DNA of 64,000 nucleotides from Mycetocola miduiensis (GCF_900115155.1 NZ_FOVM01000001.1:372001-436000), one strand, 5' to 3'. Counted from the first letter of the stretch, positions 34,882 through 43,148 are shown. Numbers and translations: made by a program. Notes: generated by a model not told the origin, from the sequence alone.

Positions 34882-36651
34882 ATGCCACGAACCGCAAGCC
34901 CCACCACGGCGAAAAACACCAAGCGCCCCAAGCGCCCCGCCTCCGCCGACGGCACCATGTCTCAGCGGCAGGTACTCGAGGCACTATCCGGGCTTCTCCT
35001 GGGCATGTTCGTGTCGATCCTTGCCGGAACGGTGGTCGCGACATCCCTGCCCGTCATCATCTCTGACCTTGGCGGCGACCAGTCGGCATACACCTGGGTC
35101 GTGACCTCGACCCTCCTGGCGACGACCGTGTCGACCCCGCTCTGGGGCAAGTTCGCTGACCTCTTCGATCGCAAGCTGTTGATCCAGCTGGCTCTCGGCC
35201 TCTTCGTCGTCGGGTCTGCCGCTGCCGGCTTCTCGCAGGACACCAACACACTTATCTTCTTCCGCGTGCTCCAGGGTCTCGGCGGCGGCGGCCTCGCCGC
35301 ACTCAGCCAGATCATCATGGCCGACATCATCAGCCCACGCGACCGCGGCAAGTACGCCGGCCTCTTCGGCGCCGTCATGGCGGTCGGCACGGTCGGCGGG
35401 CCGCTCCTCGGCGGACTGGTGACGGATGCCTTCGGCTGGCGCTGGAACTTCTTCATCGCGTTGCCGATCGCGATCGTCGCGATTTTCCTGCTCCAGTCCA
35501 CCCTGCACCTGCCCAAGCACCCGAAGCGTGTCGTGCGCATCGACTATCTCGGTGCGATCCTTATCGCGGGCGGCGTTTCGCTGCTGCTCATCTGGGTGTC
35601 GCTTGCCGGCAAGCAGTTCGAGTGGCTCTCGGTGCCGAGCGTCGTGATGGTCGTCGCATCGGTCCTGCTCCTCGTAGCTGCCGTTTTCGTTGAACTCAAA
35701 TCGCCTGAACCGATCATCCCCCTCGGGATGTTCCGCAACCGCACGTTCACGCTCTCGGTCATCGCGAGCATCTCGGTCGGTGTGTCTATGTTCGGAACAT
35801 CCGTCTTCCTCGCCCAGTACATGCAGCTCGCTCGCGGAGCCACTCCGACAGAGTCCGGTCTGCTCACCATCCCGATGATGGCCGGCCTGCTGATCTCCTC
35901 GACGGTGTTCGGTGGCCTGATCAGTCGACGGGGCAAGTGGAAGGCGATCATGGTGTCCGGCGCGATCCTCACCGTGGCTGGGTCCCTGCTGCTCGGCACT
36001 CTGCACTACGACACCAACCTGATCCTCGTCGGCATCTATATGGCGCTGCTCGGCGCCGGGCTCGGCATGCTCATGCAGAACCTCGTCCTCGTCGTGCAGA
36101 ACGCCATCGAGGTGAAAAACCTGGGAGTGGCAACGAGCGCGATCACGTTCTTCCGCAGCCTCGGCGGCACGATCGGCGTCTCGGTCCTCGGCTCCATCCT
36201 CGGAACGGTCGTCGCCCAGAGCATCAAGGATGGCATCGCCGGCCTTCAGCCGAAAGACCAGCTTCTGGCCGGCACTTACCTGGGCAGCGGCACGATTCCC
36301 CAGATCTCCCAGCTGCCCGACGTACTGAAAACCGTCGTCGAAAGCGCTTACGGATCCGGTGTCGGCTTCGTCTTCCTCTGCGCGGTGCCCCTGACGATCG
36401 TGACACTTGTGGCTGTCATCTTCCTTCCCAACGTTCCGCTTGGCACCCTCAATGCCGTCCAGCTCAAAACCCAGAACGGCCGCCCGGGCGCCGATAAGGC
36501 CCGGGAGCGCCACGACGCCAACGACATGCTCATTGACGTCTCCACCGCCAGCGTCGCCCTGCCCGCGGTGGGGCTGGCCAATCCGACAGAGGCGCCCCCT
36601 GCCGTGGGCGCGAACTCCGCCGAGTCCGCACAACGGAGAAGCAGCGAATGA
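34882..36651 (+). CDS. DHA2-type major facilitator (multidrug) exporter
   Basis: A 589-residue, 14-helix drug/proton antiporter. Helix 1 is EALSGLLLGMFVSILAGTVVATSLPVII, motif A is WGKFADLFDRKLL, motif B lies in FFRVLQGLGGGGLAALSQIIMADI, and motif C in FGAVMAVGTVGGPLLGG. The soluble N-terminal 30 residues are basic and the C-terminal 60 hydrophilic. It is related to EmrB/LfrA-type exporters; substrates are unknown. The ATG at 34882 is preceded by CCCGGAG. Its stop overlaps the MarR gene start (ATGA), a typical exporter-repressor operon. Confidence 0.9.
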   Translation: MPRTASPTTAKNTKRPKRPASADGTMSQRQVLEALSGLLLGMFVSILAGTVVATSLPVIISDLGGDQSAYTWVVTSTLLATTVSTPLWGKFADLFDRKLLIQLALGLFVVGSAAAGFSQDTNTLIFFRVLQGLGGGGLAALSQIIMADIISPRDRGKYAGLFGAVMAVGTVGGPLLGGLVTDAFGWRWNFFIALPIAIVAIFLLQSTLHLPKHPKRVVRIDYLGAILIAGGVSLLLIWVSLAGKQFEWLSVPSVVMVVASVLLLVAAVFVELKSPEPIIPLGMFRNRTFTLSVIASISVGVSMFGTSVFLAQYMQLARGATPTESGLLTIPMMAGLLISSTVFGGLISRRGKWKAIMVSGAILTVAGSLLLGTLHYDTNLILVGIYMALLGAGLGMLMQNLVLVVQNAIEVKNLGVATSAITFFRSLGGTIGVSVLGSILGTVVAQSIKDGIAGLQPKDQLLAGTYLGSGTIPQISQLPDVLKTVVESAYGSGVGFVFLCAVPLTIVTLVAVIFLPNVPLGTLNAVQLKTQNGRPGADKARERHDANDMLIDVSTASVALPAVGLANPTEAPPAVGANSAESAQRRSSE

Positions 36652-37148
36652 CCTCCCAACCGACAGGCAGCAGCCCAGCATCCGACGACCGGCACGCATC
36701 CGCAATCCTCGCCGTCGAAGATTCGATCAGCACCCTGTCACGCAAGCTGCATCTCATCGTGCGGAACGCGGCGACAGCGGTCGACCCCTCACTCCAGCCC
36801 GTGAGTTACCGGCTGCTGCGGACGATCCAGCGCTGCGGATCCGTTCAGGCAAGCGTGGCGGCTGACATGCTCGCCATCGACAGAAGCGTCGTCAGCCGTC
36901 AGGTCCGGCAGCTGGAAGAGCTCGGCCTGGTCGAGACACGCACCGACCCCGACGACGGGCGAGCAAGGATCCTCGTTCTCACCGAAGAAGGGGCCAGCCG
37001 GATGCGGTCGGTCAACCCGACGAACCGCACGATCATGCATGGGCTGCTCTCGTCCTGGCCGGCGGAGGAGCTCGAAAGCTTCGCAGCCCAGGTGGAGCGC
37101 CTCAACGACGCCGCAGAGATCGCGACCGGTCCCGTTCCCCAGCCCTGA
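36648..37148 (+). CDS. MarR family repressor of the MFS exporter operon
   Basis: A 166-residue regulator. QASVAADMLAIDRSVVSRQVRQLEELGLVETRTDPDDGRARILVLTEEG covers the winged helix. The gene overlaps the MFS exporter gene by four bases, so it is co-expressed and probably represses the operon through the inverted repeat at 34849-34862, being released by an exported compound. The N-terminal 20 residues are Ser/Pro-rich and likely disordered. Confidence 0.88.
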   Translation: MTSQPTGSSPASDDRHASAILAVEDSISTLSRKLHLIVRNAATAVDPSLQPVSYRLLRTIQRCGSVQASVAADMLAIDRSVVSRQVRQLEELGLVETRTDPDDGRARILVLTEEGASRMRSVNPTNRTIMHGLLSSWPAEELESFAAQVERLNDAAEIATGPVPQP

Positions 37149-37333
37149 GTCGGCTCCCGCCACGCGGGTCTTTGTGCGCGGCGCTGGTGTTTTTTCACCC
37201 GCGCCTGTCAATAACACCCGCACGAACCGCCGGCACGGGACGCACGGTTACCGCAGATGTCGCTCGTCAAGTGCTGTTCGGATGCTTCATGGCGGCGATC
37301 ATACGCCCGCGAGCAACGGGCGGGCAGCCCGCG

Positions 37334-37570
37334 TCAGGCGGCAGGCGTTGGGCAGTGAACCTGCGTCTTCACTCCGGTGCGGTCGACTTCGTGTAACGAC
37401 ATGGCCTGGCCGCAGAGCGGACAGGCGGACTCGGACGCCGGGGGCAGCGGCTCCTCGTCGTACGGCCCAAGCGGCGGCGGCCCGATGTACGGACGCAGCC
37501 GATTGTTCAGCCAGTTGGTGAAGCCACCGGCATCCGCGATGCTCTGCCGCGTCTTTTTAGTTCGTGCCAT
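37334..37570 (-). CDS. Small zinc-ribbon-like protein, divergent from ohrR
   Basis: A 78-residue protein. Residues 1-30 are basic with QSIADAGGFTNWLNNRLRPYIGPPPLGPY; a C-terminal CPLCG (Cys50, Cys53) with His72-Cys73 could form a zinc ribbon. No known family name. It starts 40 bases from the ohrR start on the opposite strand, so both share one regulatory region and this gene is probably an OhrR target. Confidence 0.65.
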   Translation of the reverse strand: MARTKKTRQSIADAGGFTNWLNNRLRPYIGPPPLGPYDEEPLPPASESACPLCGQAMSLHEVDRTGVKTQVHCPTPAA

Positions 37571-37572
37571 AA

Positions 37573-37586
37573 CTATTAGTGTATAG
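37573..37586. promoter_or_regulatory. Candidate OhrR operator between ohrR and the zinc-ribbon gene
   Basis: CTAT-TAGTGT-ATAG is a short inverted repeat in the AT-rich centre of the 40-base divergent spacer. OhrR sites in other bacteria are AT-rich palindromes overlapping the promoter, which fits; the match is only moderate. Confidence 0.35.
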
Positions 37587-37610
37587 GATGAATGGGAGAG
37601 GAGGCTGGCA

Positions 37611-38072
37611 ATGACCCAACCCGCAGCGATCGACACGGAAACCGAAAACCTGCTCGCCCTGGAGAATCAGGTCTGCTTTGCACTCGCCGTCGCGAGCCGC
37701 AGCGTCCTTGCCTTGTACCGCCCGATCCTCGAGCCCCTCGGCCTCACCCACCCGCAGTACCTCGTGATGCTCGCCCTCTGGGAGCACAGCCCACGCTCGG
37801 TGAAGGAGATCGGCGCGGCACTGCAGCTCGAACCCGCCACGCTCTCCCCGCTCCTCAAACGCCTTGAAGCAACGGGCTACATCCGGCGCGAGCGCAGCAC
37901 GGTCGACGAGCGCGTTCTCGACATCACCCTCACGGATGCCGGCCACCGCCTCCGCGACCGGGCTGAAAGCATCCCGACGAAGATCGTCTCGGAGCTCGGC
38001 ATGTCTGTCGACGAGCTGACGAGAATGCGCGAGACGCTTCACGCGGTGATCGCGGCTGCGTCACCGGCCTGA
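37611..38072 (+). CDS. ohrR: OhrR-type peroxide-sensing MarR regulator
   Basis: A 153-residue protein of the OhrR subgroup: LENQVCFALAVASRSVLALYRPIL carries the redox-sensing Cys22 in the conserved position, and the winged helix is SVKEIGAALQLEPATLSPLLKRLEATGYIRRERSTVDER. Tyr residues that normally bond to the sensing sulfenate are partly replaced (Phe-Ala after the Cys). Organic hydroperoxides oxidise the Cys and release DNA. An ohr peroxidase gene is expected next to it but is not in this neighbourhood; instead a zinc-ribbon protein is divergent. AGGAGG precedes the ATG. Confidence 0.85.
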   Translation: MTQPAAIDTETENLLALENQVCFALAVASRSVLALYRPILEPLGLTHPQYLVMLALWEHSPRSVKEIGAALQLEPATLSPLLKRLEATGYIRRERSTVDERVLDITLTDAGHRLRDRAESIPTKIVSELGMSVDELTRMRETLHAVIAAASPA

Positions 38073-38117
38073 GCACTCCCCCTCAGCTCGCACCTCGCGT
38101 GCGATAGAATGGATCCC

Positions 38118-38264
38118 AGCGAAGGGGAGTAGTTCCCACCGCCGCTTTCAATCCAGAAACGGCGACGCGGTCTGTCGACACACTGGTCTCACGACCCGGC
38201 AGCCCACCCGCACAGGCGGGCGAGCGAGACCTTCGGCCACATATTCACGATGGCCGAAGTCTCG
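38118..38264 (+). ncRNA. Manganese riboswitch (yybP-ykoY family) with overlapping terminator
   Basis: The conserved 5' element GAAGGGGAGTAG (38121-38132) pairs through GAAGG with CCTTC of the 3' element GCGAGACCTTC (38224-38234), making stem P1; between them are a GTCGACACAC segment near 38174 and a CCCGC-ACAG-GCGGG hairpin near 38207-38221. These are the hallmark pieces of the yybP-ykoY Mn2+ aptamer. The 3' strand can alternatively form a 14-bp hairpin with one bulge (CGAGA-C-CTTCGGCCA with TGGCCGAAGTCTCG, about 38225-38264). This competes with P1, consistent with Mn2+ promoting read-through. A -10 box TAGAAT lies at 38105-38110. Confidence 0.8.
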
Positions 38265-38307
38265 AAAAGTTTCCCGGGATCTTCGGCCCACGCAGCAGGA
38301 GAATCCC

Positions 38308-39405
38308 GTGACCGAATCCCCCACCATTCGCACGCCCAGCGCCGCTGAGATCAAACGCTGGCGCCGATACCTCGCCGACGAACGCGCGGAGGCATCCGTT
38401 TACGGTGAACTCGCGAGCCGCCGGACCGGTGAGGAACGCGTCATCCTTCTCGGTCTCGTCGACGCCGAGCGCCGGCACGAAGCCCACTGGATCCAGTTGC
38501 TCGGCGACCACGCGAACGACCCCACCCGCACCGCCCTGCGCACCCGGCTGCTCGCGTTTCTCGCGCGGCGTTTCGGATCGGTCTTCGTGCTCGCCCTCAT
38601 GCAGCGCACCGAATCCCGTTCGCCATATGAAGCGGATGCCGACGCCACCGACGCGATGGCGGCCGACGAGCGCCTGCATGAGGAGATCGTGCGGGGCCTC
38701 GCCGCCAGGGGACGCAACAGTATGTCCGGCATGTTCCGGGCCGCCGTGTTCGGGGCGAACGACGGGCTGGTGTCGAACCTGGCACTGGTGCTCGGCATGG
38801 CCGCCACCGGCGTCGGCACCGGAGTCGTGCTCGCCGCCGGCGTCGCCGGGCTTCTCGCCGGAGCGCTGTCGATGGCCGCAGGCGAGTTCGTCTCGGTGCG
38901 ATCCCAGCGAGAACTGCTCGAGTCGACCACGCCCGACCCATCGGCCCGCAGCGTCCTCCCCCAGCTGGACGTGGACGCCAACGAACTCCAGCTCGTCTAC
39001 CGCGTTCGTGGGATGGCGCCGCAACAGGCCGCCGAGCACGCGCACGAGGTACTCAACGGACTGGACTGTGCGCACGTTGGCATCGACACCGGAAGCGTTT
39101 CGGTACAGAAGGACCAACACGAAGAGATCGGCTCAGCGCGCGGCGCCGCGATCTCGAGCTTCTTCTTCTTCGCGTCCGGCGCGATCGTGCCCGTGCTCCC
39201 CTACCTATTTGGCCTGAGCGGTCTCGTTGCGGTGGCCGTGGCATCCGTTCTCGTCGGGGTCGCACTGCTCATGACCGGCGCCGTCGTCGGGGTCCTCTCC
39301 GGGGCGTCACCGCTCAAGCGGGCCCTGCGCCAGCTGGCTATCGGGTACGGTGCCGCTGCCATCACTTACCTGCTCGGTCTGATGTTCGGCACGACGGTCG
39401 CCTAA
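38308..39405 (+). CDS. Ferritin-like/VIT1-CCC1 family iron-manganese transporter
   Basis: A 365-residue fusion. Residues 10-110 are a rubrerythrin/ferritin-like helical domain (RRYLADERAEASVYGELA, EERVILLGLVDAERRHEAHW with Glu and His metal ligands). Residues 145-365 are the VIT1/CCC1 domain: RAAVFGANDGLVSNLALVLGMA, GALSMAAGEFVSVRSQRELLE and three further helices. Proteins of this build (MbfA-like) export Fe or Mn. It starts with GTG after AGGAG, 43 bases behind the Mn2+ riboswitch hairpin, so it is probably a Mn2+-induced manganese exporter. Confidence 0.88.
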   Translation: MTESPTIRTPSAAEIKRWRRYLADERAEASVYGELASRRTGEERVILLGLVDAERRHEAHWIQLLGDHANDPTRTALRTRLLAFLARRFGSVFVLALMQRTESRSPYEADADATDAMAADERLHEEIVRGLAARGRNSMSGMFRAAVFGANDGLVSNLALVLGMAATGVGTGVVLAAGVAGLLAGALSMAAGEFVSVRSQRELLESTTPDPSARSVLPQLDVDANELQLVYRVRGMAPQQAAEHAHEVLNGLDCAHVGIDTGSVSVQKDQHEEIGSARGAAISSFFFFASGAIVPVLPYLFGLSGLVAVAVASVLVGVALLMTGAVVGVLSGASPLKRALRQLAIGYGAAAITYLLGLMFGTTVA

Positions 39406-39411
39406 CGCGAC

Positions 39412-40179
39412 TCAGGAACGCCCGCGACCGCGGTTACGACCCTTGCCGAGCTTCTTCGGCGCGCGGTGCGGCCTGGGGGTGAACGGCTTCGCCTTTTCTT
39501 TGGGCTTCGGTTTGCGTTCCTTCGGCGGCGCTTTTTCCGGCTCTTCCTGGGGGGAGCGTGAACTGCGGGCGGTCCTGCCTCGAACGACGCCGATGAACTC
39601 CTCGACGTCGGGGGTGGTGTGCTCCTCGAGCCAGGCGAGGCCGATCTGTGACTCGGCGACATCCGTCACCGGGCGGGCGATCACATCCTTGCGCCCATAC
39701 AGCCTGGCCACCGATTGCGGCACGATCAGGATGCCCACTCCCGCGGCGACGAGTTCGGCGGCGTCATCACCGGTGCGGATGCTCGGAAGCGGCCGGCGCG
39801 TCCCCTCACGGATCTCGTCGGCTACGTCGCGCCACTCCGGCACCGAGTCCGGGTCCTGCAGCAGGTGCTCAGCGGCGAGCTCGGCGACGGTCACCGATTC
39901 GACGAGCGACAGTTCGTGTTCCTTCGGCAGCATCACGACCGGGGTCTCCCGGTAGAGCGGGATCACGTTCAGCCCGGCGTCGTCGACCGGCAGCCGGACG
40001 AAACTGACGTCGGCCTCGCCATCATGCAGGACACGAACCTGCTCGGCTTCCGGGGTGGGCGCGAAACCCAGCGGCAGGTCGGGGCGCCGTTCGGCCCACA
40101 CCTTCGACCATTTGGCGAGGGTCACCCCGGGCACGAACGCAATCGTGAAGAGGCGGTCAGGCGTCGATTCGGCGTCCAT
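39412..40179 (-). CDS. LysR-type substrate-binding domain protein lacking a DNA-binding domain
   Basis: A 255-residue protein. Residues 10-200 match the periplasmic-binding-like effector domain of LysR regulators (LFTIAFVPGVTLAKWSKVWAERRPDLPLGF; GLNVIPLYRETPVVMLPKEHELS; GDDAAELVAAGVGILIVPQSVARL), but there is no N-terminal helix-turn-helix: the ORF begins only ten residues before this domain. The C-terminal 55 residues are extremely basic (Lys/Arg/Pro-rich, ending GKGRNRGRGRS) and could bind nucleic acid. The ATG is preceded by AGGAGG, so it is a genuine start and not a truncation. Role unknown; it might sense a metabolite and bind DNA or RNA through the tail. Confidence 0.8.
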   Translation of the reverse strand: MDAESTPDRLFTIAFVPGVTLAKWSKVWAERRPDLPLGFAPTPEAEQVRVLHDGEADVSFVRLPVDDAGLNVIPLYRETPVVMLPKEHELSLVESVTVAELAAEHLLQDPDSVPEWRDVADEIREGTRRPLPSIRTGDDAAELVAAGVGILIVPQSVARLYGRKDVIARPVTDVAESQIGLAWLEEHTTPDVEEFIGVVRGRTARSSRSPQEEPEKAPPKERKPKPKEKAKPFTPRPHRAPKKLGKGRNRGRGRS

Positions 40180-40283
40180 GATGCCTCCTTCATGCCGCTC
40201 GAGGAAAGAACGGTCGATTCACAGGGTATTACGGATGCCACCGCTCGCGTGTGGCCAGGCGTTCCCCCGGCTACGCTTGCGTT

Positions 40284-40727
40284 ATGGCTTCCAACAAGAC
40301 ACCCCAGACGATGAAGCCGGAGACGGCAGCGAAAAAGCTCAACGTCTACCTGCCGGCAACGCCCGATGAATTCCAGAACCAGCCCGTGACCCGCGAACAA
40401 CTGAACGAGCTTCTCGCGTCGCCGCCTGAGTGGCTCGTCGAACTACGCAAGAACGGTCCGCACCCGCGCCAGGAAGTCGCTCGCAAGCTCGGTATCTCCG
40501 TGTCAGGCCTCGCTCGCGCCGAGATGACGGATGCCGCCCTCACCACTGCAGAGATCACCGCACTTCTCGAGGCCCCGCCGGCCTGGCTCGTCACCGAGCG
40601 CGCCACCCACGCCGAAGTGATGGCCGAGAACTCACGCATCAACGAGCGAAATGCCGGGCTGCGCGTGCTCGCGGAGGAAAAGGCCCGCAAGGAGCAGAAG
40701 CAGCGCGAGCGGGAACAGCAGGAGTAG
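40284..40727 (+). CDS. DUF5997-like protein
   Basis: A 147-residue soluble protein starting MASNKTPQTMKPETAAKKLNVYLPATPDEFQ, with two related segments (NELLASPPEWLVELRKNGPHPRQEV and TALLEAPPAWLVTERATHAEVM) that suggest an internal duplication, and a charged coiled-coil-like C-terminus rich in Glu, Lys and Arg. This architecture is common next to LysR-effector-only proteins in Micrococcales, and here the two are divergent, 104 bases apart, implying a functional link. Function unknown. Confidence 0.7.
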   Translation: MASNKTPQTMKPETAAKKLNVYLPATPDEFQNQPVTREQLNELLASPPEWLVELRKNGPHPRQEVARKLGISVSGLARAEMTDAALTTAEITALLEAPPAWLVTERATHAEVMAENSRINERNAGLRVLAEEKARKEQKQREREQQE

Positions 40728-40742
40728 CAGCGACGCAGGACG

Positions 40743-40768
40743 GCCCGCGGCGTTTTCGCGTCGCGGGC
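40743..40768 (+). terminator. Terminator hairpin after the DUF5997-like gene
   Basis: GCCCGCG (40743-40749) pairs with CGCGGGC (40762-40768), extended inside by G-C rich bases, and is followed by TTCTGTTCTTC. It lies 16 bases after the stop codon. Confidence 0.65.
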
Positions 40769-40884
40769 TTCTGTTCTTCGCGTCTCTTCATGCGTTCCGG
40801 CCGGAAGCATCCGGCGTGCCGCGTGATCCCGTCCGGAGTGAATGAACCCGCGACGGGTGAATCCGCGGGTGGCGCTGGCGAACG

Positions 40885-41589
40885 TCAGCGCGTGAGGTCG
40901 AGCTCGCGCTCTCGCTTGCGGGCGCGGTTCCGCTGAACGGTGCGCACGACCCACCAGGTGACGAGCACCGCGACGCCCGCGATCACCACGTACTTGAGCA
41001 CGTCGGCGTACTGGAGCACGACGCCCCAGTTCTCGCCGAGGAGGAAGCCAGCGACCACGAAGATGCTGTTCCAGATGAGGGAACCGGCGGCGGTGAGCAG
41101 CCCGAATACCAGCATGTTCATCTTCTCGATGCCCGCCGGGATCGAAATGAGGCTGCGGAAGATGGGCAGCATCCGCCCGAAGAAGACGGCTTTCTTACCG
41201 TGGCGGCCGAACCACGCGACGGTTCTGACGATGTCGTCAGGGTCGACGAAGGGGATGCGGGCGGCGAGCCAGACGGTGCGGTCGTGACCGAGCCAGCGAC
41301 CAAGACCGTAGAGGACGAAAGCGCCGACGATCGAACCGAGCGTCGTCCAGAGGATCGCCTCGGCAATCGTGAACGAACCCTGGCTGGCGGTGAACCCGGC
41401 CAGCGGCAGGATGACCTCGCTCGGGATGGGCGGGAACACATTCTCGAGGAAGACGATGAGGCCGGCCCCGATCGGGCCGAGCGCTTCCATGACTTGAATC
41501 GCCCACTGAGCGATCCCGTCGGCGACACCCGCCGATGTCGAGTCCGCTGAGGCGGCGACGAGGGCGGCGGTTTGGGGCAGTGGGATCAT
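40885..41589 (-). CDS. DedA family membrane protein
   Basis: A 234-residue protein of the DedA/VTT family, some members of which flip undecaprenyl phosphate or phospholipids. The conserved part includes FLENVFPPIPSEVILPLAGFTASQG, GSIVGAFVLYGLGRWLG and FFGRMLPIFRSLISIPAGIEKMNMLVFGLLTAAGSLIWNSIFV, with the re-entrant Glu and Arg residues typical of the family. The C-terminal tail is basic. The ATG at 41589 was chosen over an upstream one because similarity starts there. Confidence 0.88.
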   Translation of the reverse strand: MIPLPQTAALVAASADSTSAGVADGIAQWAIQVMEALGPIGAGLIVFLENVFPPIPSEVILPLAGFTASQGSFTIAEAILWTTLGSIVGAFVLYGLGRWLGHDRTVWLAARIPFVDPDDIVRTVAWFGRHGKKAVFFGRMLPIFRSLISIPAGIEKMNMLVFGLLTAAGSLIWNSIFVVAGFLLGENWGVVLQYADVLKYVVIAGVAVLVTWWVVRTVQRNRARKRERELDLTR

Positions 41590-41724
41590 GGGTTGTCTCC
41601 ACAGTGGTTGGGACTGCGGCAACGACAACTCCGACGATGCCAGGGCGGACCCGGTCAGTCTGCCATACCGACTCGGGGGTTTCCCTGAGAAACGTGTGAT
41701 CCAGCTGGCGACACTCGAGGGGAG

Positions 41725-41991
41725 TCACTCCCGGCGGCGGCTCGCCTCACGAATCTGCCAGGTGATCGCCCCGGTGATCAGCACCGCGACGAGCGCAGAG
41801 AAACCGACGCCGAACAGGATGCCTGCTGTGGCCATTTCGCCGCTCAACAGAAGTATCAGTCCAAGCGCGAAGAGGAAAACGGCGAGGAGGGTGAGAGCCC
41901 GAAAATAGGGATTGCTCGCGGCTTTCGGTGCCGCGGCGCCGAACGTGGCCTGAATTTCGTCGCGTGGGAGACGCGGGATCTCCTCAGTCAT
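41725..41991 (-). CDS. Small two-helix membrane protein of unknown function
   Basis: An 88-residue protein: hydrophilic N-terminus (EEIPRLPRDEIQATFGAAAP), two membrane helices (about residues 30-48 and 55-77) and a basic tail QIREASRRRE. No family is recognised. It lies alone between the DedA gene and the Gfo/Idh locus and may mark the left edge of the ordinary chromosomal background. Confidence 0.6.
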   Translation of the reverse strand: MTEEIPRLPRDEIQATFGAAAPKAASNPYFRALTLLAVFLFALGLILLLSGEMATAGILFGVGFSALVAVLITGAITWQIREASRRRE

Positions 41992-42089
41992 GGCTCACAC
42001 TCCCGTAGTGTCTGGCAGACCCTCAACCTAGTCGCCAACGAGCCTCGCGGGTGAGCCCCCGATCGGGCTCGCAACGGAGCGATTTCTCG

Positions 42090-43148
42090 TCACACGGTGG
42101 CGGGTTCGCCGTGCTGCGCCGATACCCGCGCAGCATCCATGATTTTCAATGTCCGGAGTCCAGAGAGCCCATCGGGTTGCGGGATCATGGAAGGGCGAAT
42201 GCCCGGCGTCGGTTTACCTGAGTGCCGAACCGCATCGAGGAACGTCCTCAGTAGTAGCTCATCGAGGTCAGCGCCAATGCCCAAATAGATCTGGCCGTCT
42301 GGTCCGGATCCTCCTACGTGGCTGGCGAACGGCGCTATCTCTGCGGATCCATGCGATCCGGTCACTTGAAAAGTGAGGCCGCCCCATGTGGGTGCTGTGT
42401 CAGGCTCGCTCCAGGAGCAGTCGATGCTGGCAACGAGTCCACTTCCGTACTCAATGCTCACCAGGCCGCCGGTTTCGACAGCAACCCTCTTGTCGGCGTG
42501 GAGCACCTGGTTTGCGACTGCGTAGACCTTCACGGCTGGCTCGCCTTCAGTGAGCACGTCGATTAGGTCTGCGCAATGAACGACGTGGTCGACCAGCGCT
42601 CCTCCTCCTGCCGCTACCGGATCGACGAACCATTCGCGGGAATCCAACGGGACCTTTCCATTGTTGGTTCCGCTGACCGAAAGCGGGATGCCCAGACTCC
42701 CGGAATCTACCAACTGCTTCAGCTCACGGAACGCGGGAGAGAACCGCACGGGGTAGGCAAGCATGAGAATAGAACCGGCCCTTTCACATGCCGCGATCAT
42801 CGCTTCACCGTCTGCGACTTCTGTCGCGAGCGGCTTTTCGCACAGAATGTGAACGCCAGCGTGCGCCGCCCGCTCCACGAGCTCTCGATGGCGCGAGTTT
42901 TCGCTCGTGATTATTACTGCGTCTGGCTCCCAAGCAAACAGGTCCTCGTAAGTCTCCGCGTACTCGACGCCGTTTCTTCGTGCGAACGCGCGACCTCGGA
43001 GTTCCCGGGTGGGGGCGGACTTGTGGTCGGGATCGGACGCTAACAGTTCCACGCCGTTCATCTTTTGCAGGGCGCGGATGTAAGCGGATGCGTGGACGTG
43101 GGCGAAGGAGGCGATCGCGACTTTGAGGGGGCGCCCTGATGGAGTCAT
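42090..43148 (-). CDS. Gfo/Idh/MocA oxidoreductase, type A copy 1
   Basis: A 352-residue NAD(P)-dependent sugar dehydrogenase-fold protein. The catalytic-lysine motif CEKPLATEVADGEAMIAA is near residue 98, and the C-terminal domain has GTNNGKVPLDSREWFVDPVAAGGGALVDHVVHCADLI. The nucleotide loop is unusual: instead of GxGxxG it reads VAIASFAHVHASAY. It is the paralogue of the protein at 50792 (shared SFAH-HA, ASDP, CEKPLAT, TNNGK, WFVD, CSWS-PD). It overlaps the type B gene by four bases and is last in the divergent left arm. Substrate unknown. Confidence 0.85.
   Translation of the reverse strand: MTPSGRPLKVAIASFAHVHASAYIRALQKMNGVELLASDPDHKSAPTRELRGRAFARRNGVEYAETYEDLFAWEPDAVIITSENSRHRELVERAAHAGVHILCEKPLATEVADGEAMIAACERAGSILMLAYPVRFSPAFRELKQLVDSGSLGIPLSVSGTNNGKVPLDSREWFVDPVAAGGGALVDHVVHCADLIDVLTEGEPAVKVYAVANQVLHADKRVAVETGGLVSIEYGSGLVASIDCSWSEPDTAPTWGGLTFQVTGSHGSAEIAPFASHVGGSGPDGQIYLGIGADLDELLLRTFLDAVRHSGKPTPGIRPSMIPQPDGLSGLRTLKIMDAARVSAQHGEPATV

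Noticed and set aside
34984-36705. 573-codon minus-strand open frame
   Set aside because: It lies exactly opposite the MFS exporter gene and is Asp/Glu/His-rich without any fold, as expected for the complement of hydrophobic codons.
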